From Burkholderia pyrrocinia (GTDB taxonomy: Bacteria > Pseudomonadota > Gammaproteobacteria > Burkholderiales > Burkholderiaceae), in assembly GCF_001028665.1 (NCBI RefSeq), contig NZ_CP011503.1, positions 1,922,001 to 1,986,000 of the forward strand: a stretch of 64,000 bases of DNA, in the 5' to 3' direction. Positions 54,510-64,000 of the stretch are shown in pieces. The notes beneath the pieces are model-generated. The model ran no database searches, had not been told where the DNA came from, and saw nothing but the letters and a program-made list of their open reading frames with translations. How positions within the stretch are numbered: position 1 is the stretch's first letter; each line of letters begins with the position of its first letter. Made by a program: the position numbers and the translations under genes.

Positions 54510-55787
54510 ATGCATGCCGTCACGCAGTCCCGTTCCATTGCCTCGTCGCCGCGCGTGTGGCGCGCGGTGGTCGCCGCGTCGATCGGCAATGCGCTCGAGT
54601 GGTTCGATCTCGTCGTCTATGGCTTCTTCGCGGTGACGATCTCGAAGCTGTTCTTTCCGGCCGGCAACGACACCGTGTCGCTGCTGCTCACGCTCGGCAC
54701 GTTCGGCGTGTCGTTCTTCATGCGGCCGCTCGGCGCGATCGTGCTCGGCGCGTATGCCGACCGCGCGGGCCGCAAGGCCGCACTCACGCTGTCGATCCTG
54801 CTGATGATGGCCGGCACGCTGGTCATCGCGGTGCTGCCGACCTACGAGACGATCGGCGTCGCGGCGCCGGTGATCCTCGTCGCCGCGCGGCTGATGCAGG
54901 GCTTCTCCGCGGGCGGCGAGTTCGGCAGCGCGACCGCGTTCCTCGCCGAACACGTGCCGGGCCGGCGCGGTTTCTTCGCGAGCTGGCAGGTCGCGAGCCA
55001 GGGGCTCACGACGCTGCTCGCCGCCGGTTTCGGCACCGTGCTGAACGCGCAGCTGTCGGCCGCGCAGATGGCTGCGTGGGGTTGGCGCGTGCCGTTCTTC
55101 TTCGGCCTGCTGCTCGGGCCCGTCGCGTACTACATCCGCACCAAGGTCGACGAGACGCCCGAATTCCTCGCGGCCGAAGGCACCGCGAACCCGCTGCGCG
55201 ACACGTTCGCATCGCACAAGGCGCGCCTGGTCGCGGCGATGGGCGTGGTCGTGCTCGGCACCGTCGCGACCTATCTCGTGCTGTTCATGCCGACCTACGG
55301 CGTGAAGCAGCTCGGCCTCGCACCGTCTGCCGCGTTCGCGGCGATCCTCGTCGTCGGCGTGATCCAGATGGCGTTCGCGCCGCTGGTCGGTCACTGGTCG
55401 GACCTTTACGGCCGCGTGCGCGTGATGGTCGCGCCGGCCATCGGCATCCTCGTGCTGATCTATCCGGCCTTCGCCTATCTCGTCGCGCATCCGGGCTTCG
55501 GCACGCTGATCGCGCTGCAGGTGCTGCTCGCATTCCTGATGACCGGCTACTTCGCGGCGCTGCCGGGCCTGTTGTCCGAGGTGTTTCCGGTGCAGACGCG
55601 CACGACCGGGATGTCGCTCGCGTATAACGTCGCGGTGACGATCTTCGGCGGCTTCGGGCCGTTCATCATCGCGTGGCTGATCCGCGCGACCGGGATGAAG
55701 ACCGCGCCGAGCTTCTACCTGATGTTCGCGGCCGTGTTGAGCCTCGCGGCGCTGGTCGTGCTGCGCAGGCGGTTCGGCTTCCGGTAG
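54510..55787 (+). CDS. MFS transporter, metabolite:proton symporter family
   Basis: A 425-residue 12-helix transporter. NALEWFDLVVYGFFAVTISK (helix 1) and the RPLGAIVLGAYADRAGRKAA loop 2-3 motif are typical of the MHS group (citrate, ketoglutarate, proline/betaine, shikimate carriers). A dicarboxylate or tricarboxylate substrate is likely, but not identifiable. AAGGAG lies seven bases before the ATG at 54510. Confidence 0.92.
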   Translation: MHAVTQSRSIASSPRVWRAVVAASIGNALEWFDLVVYGFFAVTISKLFFPAGNDTVSLLLTLGTFGVSFFMRPLGAIVLGAYADRAGRKAALTLSILLMMAGTLVIAVLPTYETIGVAAPVILVAARLMQGFSAGGEFGSATAFLAEHVPGRRGFFASWQVASQGLTTLLAAGFGTVLNAQLSAAQMAAWGWRVPFFFGLLLGPVAYYIRTKVDETPEFLAAEGTANPLRDTFASHKARLVAAMGVVVLGTVATYLVLFMPTYGVKQLGLAPSAAFAAILVVGVIQMAFAPLVGHWSDLYGRVRVMVAPAIGILVLIYPAFAYLVAHPGFGTLIALQVLLAFLMTGYFAALPGLLSEVFPVQTRTTGMSLAYNVAVTIFGGFGPFIIAWLIRATGMKTAPSFYLMFAAVLSLAALVVLRRRFGFR

Positions 55788-55806
55788 AAGGGCGGGCGGC
55801 GGCGCG

Positions 55807-57336
55807 TCAGTTGCCGCCTTGTTCGCACACGGGCTGCGCCGGCATCAATTGCGCCGGCGCGTCGACGGTCCGCACGGGTCGCCCCGCGAGCGCGGCGAGC
55901 GCCTGCTGCAACTGCCAGTCGCCGGCCGTGCCGAACGCGCGCTGCGGCAGCGCCGCGCTCTTCGATATATCGACCTTCGCCCGCACGCGCTGCTCGCGCA
56001 GCTTTTGCCGCTCCTTGCGCGCGTGCTCGAACGGGTCGGGCGCGAGCCGGTCCGCATACGGCGCGCGCGCGAGATCGACTTCCCGGTACCACAGCAGCAC
56101 GCCGTCGACGTCCGAGTCGCGGCGCGGCGGCACGAGCCAGTCCGGCACGACGCCATAGCCGTCCATCGGGCAGCCGTTCGGCCGCAGGTTGCGCGCGAAC
56201 GTGAAATTCAGGCGCGTGCCGTCGATCAGGTCGACGCCGGTCTGCGCGAGCCCCTTCCCGTACGTCGGCATGCCGAGCAGTTTCGCGCGGCCGAGATCCT
56301 TCAACGCCGCCGCGGTCGCTTCGGCGGCCGACGCACTCTGTCCGTCGACGAGCACGACGAGCGGCACGGTGTGCCACCAGTCGTCGGCCTGCAGCGGCGC
56401 GAGCGGATCCTGCCCGTGCATCACCGGCAGTTCGTAGTCGGGCCAGTTGGTCGAGAAGCGGCGGCGGTGGGCGTCGCCGCGCTCGACCGTCACCATCGCG
56501 GTGCGGTCGCGTCCGGCGAACAGCGCGGCGATGCCGATCGCCGCATTGAGCGCGCCGCCGCCATTGATGCGCAGGTCGAGAATCATCCCTTTCACCGGCG
56601 GGCCTGCGCGGCGCGCGGCCTGCACCGCGTCGATGAAGTCGCCGACCGCCGGTTCCGGAAAGCTCGACAGCCGCGTGTACAGGATGTCGCCGTCGAGCCG
56701 CTTCGCGATCGCCGGATGCGGCTTGACGATCGCGCGTACGGGCGCAAAGCTCAGCACCGCATGCTGCGGGCCGCGCTGCACCGTGAGCTTCAGCGGGACG
56801 CCCGCGTCGCCCTTCGCGAGTTTCACGAGCTCGCTGCTGTCGATGCCGACGACGCTCCTGTCGTTCATCGCCACGACGAGATCGTCGGGACGCACGCCGG
56901 CCTTCTCGGCCGGTGCGTCGGGAATCACGTCGATGATGTGCAGCCCGTCGGGCCGCGTCTCGAAGACGATCCCGATGCCCGGCGTGCCGTCGCGGGCGCG
57001 CCGCTCGTCGTCGAGTTGCTCCTGGCGTTCCTTCGCGTTGAAGAAGCGTGCATACGGCAGCGTCTTCATGCCGTCGTGCACGGTGGCGTCGAGCAGCGCA
57101 CCGATGTCGACGTCGGTCAGGTGCTGCTTCTTCAGCACTTCGACGGCGTTCTTCAGTTCGCAGATCTGCGGCTCCCAGTCGGACGGGCAGGGCGATGGCG
57201 GTTGGGCGGCGGGAGGCGACGCGGCGGGCGGGGCGGACGCCGGCTGCGCACCGACGGATGACGCACACGGCAGGAGCGCGGCCGCGACGGCTGCGCAGAC
57301 GGCGAGGCGACGAACGACACACATCGGAAGCATCAT
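55807..57336 (-). CDS. S41-family C-terminal processing peptidase with PDZ domain
   Basis: A 509-residue exported protease. Signal peptide about 1-31 (ending VGAQ), a Pro/Ala-rich linker, a PDZ domain (about 125-215, with GIGIVFETRPDGLHIIDVIP and GVRPDDLVVAMNDRSVVGID), and the S41 catalytic domain with Ser in VDGQSASAAEATAAAL (about 335) and Lys in TYGKGLAQTG (about 360). This Ser-Lys dyad cleaves proteins at the C-terminal end in the periplasm. The last 100 residues extend beyond the usual CtpA core. Two adjacent ATGs (57336, 57333) could start it. Confidence 0.9.
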   Translation of the reverse strand: MMLPMCVVRRLAVCAAVAAALLPCASSVGAQPASAPPAASPPAAQPPSPCPSDWEPQICELKNAVEVLKKQHLTDVDIGALLDATVHDGMKTLPYARFFNAKERQEQLDDERRARDGTPGIGIVFETRPDGLHIIDVIPDAPAEKAGVRPDDLVVAMNDRSVVGIDSSELVKLAKGDAGVPLKLTVQRGPQHAVLSFAPVRAIVKPHPAIAKRLDGDILYTRLSSFPEPAVGDFIDAVQAARRAGPPVKGMILDLRINGGGALNAAIGIAALFAGRDRTAMVTVERGDAHRRRFSTNWPDYELPVMHGQDPLAPLQADDWWHTVPLVVLVDGQSASAAEATAAALKDLGRAKLLGMPTYGKGLAQTGVDLIDGTRLNFTFARNLRPNGCPMDGYGVVPDWLVPPRRDSDVDGVLLWYREVDLARAPYADRLAPDPFEHARKERQKLREQRVRAKVDISKSAALPQRAFGTAGDWQLQQALAALAGRPVRTVDAPAQLMPAQPVCEQGGN

Positions 57337-57479
57337 CGGGACCGCACGTTCGGATGGGTGGCGAGGGTGATTGCCCGCCGGCACGCGGCCGGCATGCAAC
57401 GGGGCAGGGCGGGCACGATTGTAGCCGACGCCCGTGACGGTGCCTGCGGGGCTGGCCGCACGGCGGCGGCCCGCGCATG

Positions 57480-57509
57480 AAAAAAGGCCGGCCCAACAGG
57501 ACCGGCCTT
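57480..57509 (-). terminator. Terminator after secF
   Basis: On the minus strand AAGGCCGG (57509-57502) pairs with CCGGCCTT (57491-57484), followed by a T run to 57480. Confidence 0.88.
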
Positions 57510-57536
57510 CTTGCGTTTGCCGAAACGGCGCAGCGC

Positions 57537-58487
57537 TTAAACCTGCGCGCCCGCGTTCGGATCGTCCGGATCGTGCGCGGTCTTCTTGTCCTTGATCAGG
57601 TCTTCGCGCTTGATGCCGAGCCACATCGCGAGCGAGCCCGCGACGAACACCGACGAGTAGATGCCGAACATGATGCCGACCGTCAGTGCGAGCGCGAAGT
57701 AGTGCAGCGTCGGACCGCCGAAGAAGAACATCGACAGCACCATCATTTCCGTCGACGTGTGCGTGATGATCGTCCGCGACATCGTGGTCGTGATCGCGTG
57801 GTTGATCACTTCCTGCACGCTCATCTTGCGTTCGCGGCGGAACGTCTCACGGATCCGGTCGAAGATGACGACCGACTCGTTGACCGAGTAGCCGAGCACC
57901 GCGAGGATCGCCGCGAGCACCGCCAGCGAGAACTCCCACTGGAAGAACGCGAAGAAGCCGAGAATGATCACGACGTCGTGCAGGTTGGCGATGATGCCGG
58001 CGACCGCGTACTTCCATTCGAAGCGGAACGACAGGTAGATCACGATGCCGATCACGACGCACGCGAGCGCGAGCAGGCCGTCGGTCGCGAGTTCCCGGCC
58101 GACCTGCGGGCCGACGAACTCGACACGCTGCAGCGTGACGTCCGGGTTCTGCGCCTTCAGCGCGCCCATCACCTGGTCGCTCTGCTGCGCGGACGTGAGG
58201 CCTTCCTTCAGCTGCAGGCGGATCAGCACGTTGCGCGACGTGCCGAAGTTCTGCACCTGCGCGTCGGCGTAGCCGAGCTTGCCGAGCGTCGCGCGCACGG
58301 GTTCGAGTTCCGCGGCCTGCTGGTACTGCACCTCGATCACCGTACCGCCGGTGAATTCGACGGACAGGTGCAGCCCGCGGTGGAGCAGGAAGAACACGGC
58401 GGCGAGGAACGTGACCAGCGAGATCACGTTGAACACCAGCGCGTGCCGCATGAACGGAATGTCTTTACGGATGCGGAAAAATTCCAT
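57537..58487 (-). CDS. secF: Protein translocase subunit SecF
   Basis: A 316-residue membrane protein that, with SecD, uses proton flow to pull proteins through SecYEG. Six helices; a large periplasmic loop is between helices 1 and 2 (about 35-130). The conserved GYSVNESVVIFDRIRE is near 200-215. It follows secD by 18 bases. Confidence 0.97.
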   Translation of the reverse strand: MEFFRIRKDIPFMRHALVFNVISLVTFLAAVFFLLHRGLHLSVEFTGGTVIEVQYQQAAELEPVRATLGKLGYADAQVQNFGTSRNVLIRLQLKEGLTSAQQSDQVMGALKAQNPDVTLQRVEFVGPQVGRELATDGLLALACVVIGIVIYLSFRFEWKYAVAGIIANLHDVVIILGFFAFFQWEFSLAVLAAILAVLGYSVNESVVIFDRIRETFRRERKMSVQEVINHAITTTMSRTIITHTSTEMMVLSMFFFGGPTLHYFALALTVGIMFGIYSSVFVAGSLAMWLGIKREDLIKDKKTAHDPDDPNAGAQV

Positions 58488-58505
58488 GGTCTCGTCTCCG
58501 GGGCC

Positions 58506-60527
58506 TTATTGGGTCGAGCCCGGTTTCTTCGGCGACACGCCTTGCTGCGCGCGGTTGCGCAGTTGCGGCTTGCCGGCGCGCGGCGCATTGCCCTTCTCGG
58601 GTGCGGCGAGCTTCGCGGCGCGTGCGGTGTCGGTCGATTCGTCCGCGTCGGTGAACGACGCGGGGGCAGCGGCGCCTTCCGGCCTCCACACCTGGCCGAT
58701 CGCGAGCGACTTCAGCTTCTTGCGGCCGCCGTACCAGAGGTTGACGATCCCGCGCGAGAAGAACACCGCGGAGAACATCGACGTCAGGATACCGAGGCAG
58801 TGCACGATCGCGAACGCGCGTACCGGGCCCGAGCCGAACGCGAGCAGCGCGAGGCCGGCGATCAGCGTCGTGACGTTCGAGTCGAGAATCGTCGCCCACG
58901 CATGCGCGTAGCCGGCCTGGATCGCGAGCTGCGGCGGCTGGCCCGCGCGCAGTTCTTCACGCACGCGCTCGTTGATCAGCACGTTCGAGTCGATCGCCAT
59001 GCCGAGCGCGAGTGCGATTGCGGCGATACCGGGCAGCGTCAGCGTCGCCTGCATCAGCGACAGCACGGCGACGAGCAGCAGCAGGTTCACCGACAGGCCG
59101 ATCACCGAGACCACGCCGAACAGCATGTAGTACGCGATCATGAACACGGCGATTGCGCAGAAGCCCCAGATCACCGAGTGGACGCCCATCTTGATGTTGT
59201 CGGCGCCGAGGCTCGGGCCGATCGTGCGTTCCTCGATGATGTCCATCGGTGCGGCGAGCGAACCGGCGCGCAGCAGCAGCGCGAGGTCGGCCGCGGCCTG
59301 CGGCGTCGGCTGGCCCGTGATCTGGAAGCGGTCGCCGAGTTCGGACTGGATCGTCGCGACCGTCAGCACTTCGCCCTTGCCCTTCTCGAACAGCACCATC
59401 GCCATCGGCTTGCCGATGTTGTCGCGCGACACCGTGCGCACCGCGCGGCCGCCGGCCGAATCGAGGCGGATGTTGACCGACGGACGCTGGTGTTCGTCGA
59501 AGCCGGCCGATGCATCGATGATGCGGTCGCCGGTGAAGATCACGTCCTTCTTCAGCAGCACGGGCGCCTGGATGCCCTGCGTGAACAGCTCCTCGCCCGG
59601 CGGCACAGGGTCGTTCGGATTCGGGTGCGTGTTGATCGGGTCGGCGAGGCGTGCCTCGAGCGTCGCGGTGCGGCCGATGATGTCCTTCGCCTTCGCGGTG
59701 TCCTGCACGCCCGGCAGTTCGACGACGATGCGGTCGCTGCCTTGCTGCTGCAGGATCGGTTCCGACACGCCGAGTTCGTTCACGCGATTGTGGAGCGTCG
59801 TCAGGTTCTGCTTGAGCGCGGCGTCCTCGACGGACTTCTGCACGGCCGGCGTGAACGTGCCGACGACCTGCGTGCCGCCGCCGCCGGGCTGGGTCACCCA
59901 TTGCAGTTCGGTGACCGACTGTGCGAGCACCTTGCGCGCGTCTTCCGCGGTCTGCGCATCGCTGAAGTTGACGACGACGGACTGGTCGACGCGGCTGACG
60001 CCGCCGTCGCGGATGTTCTTGTCACGCAGCAGCGAGCGCGCATCGGATGCGTCGGAGTCGAGCTTCTTCGTGAGCGCGCCCGTCATGTCGACCTGGAGCA
60101 GGAAGTGGACACCGCCGCGCAGGTCGAGGCCGAGATACATCGGCAGCGCGTGCAGCGCAGTCAGCCAGCGCGGCGACGCGCTCTGCAGGTTCAGTGCGAC
60201 GACGTACTGCGGATCGTTCGGGTCGGCGTTCAGCGACTTCTGCAGCAGGTCCTTGACGCGCAGCTGCGTATCGGTGTCCTTCAGGCGCACGCGGATGTTC
60301 GCGTTGGTCGCCGTGTTCTCGAAGGTGACGTCGTCCGGCGTGATCTGCGCGGAGGCGAGCGCCGATTCGACCTGGGTCAGCGTGGTCGAGTCGAGCTTGA
60401 CCGTGGCCTTGCCGCTCGACACCTGCACCGCCGGCGCTTCGCCGAAGAAGTTGGGCAATGTGTACAGAAGGCCGATGGCGAGCGCCACGACCATCACGAC
60501 ATATTTCCAGAGTGGATAACGATTCAT
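58506..60527 (-). CDS. secD: Protein translocase subunit SecD
   Basis: A 673-residue partner of SecF. A first helix (about 7-25) is followed by the large periplasmic P1 domain (GLDLRGGVHFLLQVD near 132), then five helices (about 465-620) with ALALGMAIDSNVLINERVRE, holding the conserved Asp. The C-terminal 60 residues are Ala/Lys/Pro-rich and longer than in E. coli. Confidence 0.97.
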   Translation of the reverse strand: MNRYPLWKYVVMVVALAIGLLYTLPNFFGEAPAVQVSSGKATVKLDSTTLTQVESALASAQITPDDVTFENTATNANIRVRLKDTDTQLRVKDLLQKSLNADPNDPQYVVALNLQSASPRWLTALHALPMYLGLDLRGGVHFLLQVDMTGALTKKLDSDASDARSLLRDKNIRDGGVSRVDQSVVVNFSDAQTAEDARKVLAQSVTELQWVTQPGGGGTQVVGTFTPAVQKSVEDAALKQNLTTLHNRVNELGVSEPILQQQGSDRIVVELPGVQDTAKAKDIIGRTATLEARLADPINTHPNPNDPVPPGEELFTQGIQAPVLLKKDVIFTGDRIIDASAGFDEHQRPSVNIRLDSAGGRAVRTVSRDNIGKPMAMVLFEKGKGEVLTVATIQSELGDRFQITGQPTPQAAADLALLLRAGSLAAPMDIIEERTIGPSLGADNIKMGVHSVIWGFCAIAVFMIAYYMLFGVVSVIGLSVNLLLLVAVLSLMQATLTLPGIAAIALALGMAIDSNVLINERVREELRAGQPPQLAIQAGYAHAWATILDSNVTTLIAGLALLAFGSGPVRAFAIVHCLGILTSMFSAVFFSRGIVNLWYGGRKKLKSLAIGQVWRPEGAAAPASFTDADESTDTARAAKLAAPEKGNAPRAGKPQLRNRAQQGVSPKKPGSTQ

Positions 60528-60633
60528 GAGGGGGCCGAACGGGTGGTTGGCGTGAAAGCGTCGCGTCCGGCGCCGCGGCGGCCCGCTCTCTCAGGCGGGC
60601 ACGGCGCGGGGAGCCGGACGCTCGGTGAAGGGC

Positions 60634-60957
60634 TTACAGCGACTTGATCGTGCCCTTCGGCAGAATGGTCGTGACCGCAGCCTTCTGCACCGTGATTTCG
60701 GTGCCTTCGGCGATCTCGACGCCGATGTAGCCTTCGGTGACCTTCGTCACCTTGCCGACGAGGCCGCCGCTCGTGACGACTTCGTCGCCCTTGGCCATGG
60801 CCGCGAGCATGTTGCGGTGTTCCTTCTGACGCTTCATCTGCGGACGGATCATGATGAAGTACAGCACGCCGAACATCAGGATGAGCGGCAGGAAGCTCAT
60901 CAGGCTCGATTCGGCGCCACCGGCACCTTGAGCGAAGGCATTGGAAATGAACGGCAC
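60634..60957 (-). CDS. yajC: Preprotein translocase subunit YajC
   Basis: A 107-residue single-helix membrane protein of the SecDF complex. The membrane segment is SFLPLILMFGVLYFIMIRPQ (about 20-39), followed by MKRQKEHRNMLAAMAKGDEV. The start is GTG at 60957 with GGAG nine bases upstream. First gene of yajC-secD-secF. Confidence 0.96.
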   Translation of the reverse strand: MPFISNAFAQGAGGAESSLMSFLPLILMFGVLYFIMIRPQMKRQKEHRNMLAAMAKGDEVVTSGGLVGKVTKVTEGYIGVEIAEGTEITVQKAAVTTILPKGTIKSL

Positions 60958-60998
60958 GTTGGTCTCTCCGTAGGGGAAGATCGAAAAATAAGCCGGTT

Positions 60999-61004
60999 AT
61001 TCTA
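60999..61004 (-). promoter_or_regulatory. Candidate -10 box for yajC-secD-secF
   Basis: TAGAAT on the minus strand, 42 bases before the yajC start. The rest of the 60958-61189 gap holds a GACGGGCCG/CGGCCCGTC dyad (about 61161-61191) at the tgt stop, a possible stop signal for tgt without a T run. Confidence 0.5.
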
Positions 61005-61189
61005 CCACCGGCCCCATGCGCAAACGGCGCAGCAAATGCGCTTTCGGATCAAGCTGTTAAAGCGCGAACCGGCACCATTGCGACTTGTCTGGAAAGGCAA
61101 TTGTAATGTTTGGCGGTCGCGACGGGCGATCGGGACGCGTTTTTAGTACACGTCCTATGTGACGGGCCGCCACGCGGCCCGCCGGCCCG

Positions 61190-63596
<2,407 letters not shown>

Positions 63597-63764
63597 GCGG
63601 GCTGGTTCGAAGCGGCCGGCGGGCGTCGCCGGCAGGGCGGAAACGCGTAAATGGGGCGCGCGAGCCGCTATGATGACGGGATGCGCGGCCTGGCCGGCGT
63701 CGTTCGTTCGGACGACGTGAAAGCCGCTATTGTACTTGCCTTGCGAAGCACCCTGACGATCCGA

Positions 63765-64000
63765 TGCCTGTGTCACCACGCCGTTCCACCGCCACCGTTG
63801 CCGATTCCGCCGATCCGTTCGACACGGAGGATGTCGCGTTGCCTGCGCATCGCGCGGGGGAGCGTGACGCGCAGGAGCCTGCCGAGCCGCAGCGCGACGC
63901 GCCGCGCCGCGCCGGCCCGAAGCGCGGCGCCGACGGGCGGCTCGCGCAGCCGGCCGCCGCCGCGCCCGATGCCGAAGGCGGCACGGGAACCGACGAAGCG
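63765..64000 (+). CDS. recG: N-terminus of a divergent gene, probably recG (partial)
   Basis: An open frame from ATG 63765 runs past the window end; 78 codons are visible. The sequence ([20 protein letters not shown], then [17 protein letters not shown]) is Pro/Ala/Arg/Asp-rich and looks disordered, with no recognisable domain. The recG assignment rests on gene order (queA divergent from recG in Burkholderia) and on the long N-terminal extensions these RecG helicases carry; the sequence itself does not prove it. Confidence 0.5.

Noticed and set aside
57477..60647. A 1056-codon plus-strand frame opposite secF-secD
   Set aside because: Antisense shadow of strongly conserved secDF; Arg/Asp/His-rich composition without any recognisable fold.

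Overview
The window looks like a core stretch of the large chromosome of a Burkholderia, most likely the Burkholderia cepacia complex. This rests on very high GC with strong G/C third-position bias, a beta-proteobacterial type A RNase P RNA, protein sequences of Burkholderia type, and familiar blocks (dusB-fis-purH, ruvCAB, secDF-yajC-tgt-queA, gdhA-gltIJKL). The species cannot be fixed from sequence alone. About 59 protein genes and one certain RNA gene are called. I see no tRNA, rRNA, insertion sequence, prophage or CRISPR array.

Layout. 1-6 kb: a HypT-like LysR regulator, glutamate dehydrogenase, and a complete glutamate/aspartate ABC importer. 6-11.3 kb: a 1752-residue autotransporter with an AT-rich upstream region. 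12-18.5 kb: a class II glutamine amidotransferase, pyrC plus a DUF3025 gene, rnpB, an OsmC protein, a candidate small RNA, rplM-rpsI and erpA. 18.5-24.5 kb: anmK, tyrS-dtd-phosphatase, a ParB-like lipoprotein and an MpaB-family protein. 24.5-33 kb (minus strand): ruvCAB, dusB-fis-purH, a UbiH-family monooxygenase and pepP. 33-40.3 kb: a glutathione-transferase-like protein, a membrane-anchored glutamate-synthase-domain protein, Nudix-mnmA, and a three-subunit transhydrogenase. 40.4-44.5 kb: small regulator/enzyme pairs (LysR/nitrilase, WYL, ArsR/SRPBCC/VOC). 44.6-55.8 kb: an rRNA methyltransferase-like gene, a membrane protein usually labelled 'site-specific recombinase', a four-gene Pqi cluster, cytochrome b561 with two YceI proteins, and an MFS transporter. 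55.8-64 kb: an S41 protease, secF, secD, yajC, tgt, queA and the start of a divergent gene, probably recG.

Many genes are joined by 1-8 base overlaps (gltJ-gltK-gltL, pyrC-DUF3025, tyrS-dtd, dusB-fis, Nudix-mnmA, pntAB-pntB, all four pqi genes), which points to coupled translation. Rho-independent terminators mark the ends of gltL, rnpB, rpsI, erpA, the transferase-like gene, purH, secF and the second yceI.

The most interesting item is a roughly 90-nt candidate small RNA at 16279-16369. It has a TATAAT promoter, three clean hairpins, a strong terminator, and a loop carrying an anti-Shine-Dalgarno C/U-rich motif. Other items worth a look are the exported ParB-fold lipoprotein, the misnamed membrane 'recombinase', two clear operator dyads around the ArsR/VOC pair, and the triple ATCGAT sites in the LysR/nitrilase gap.
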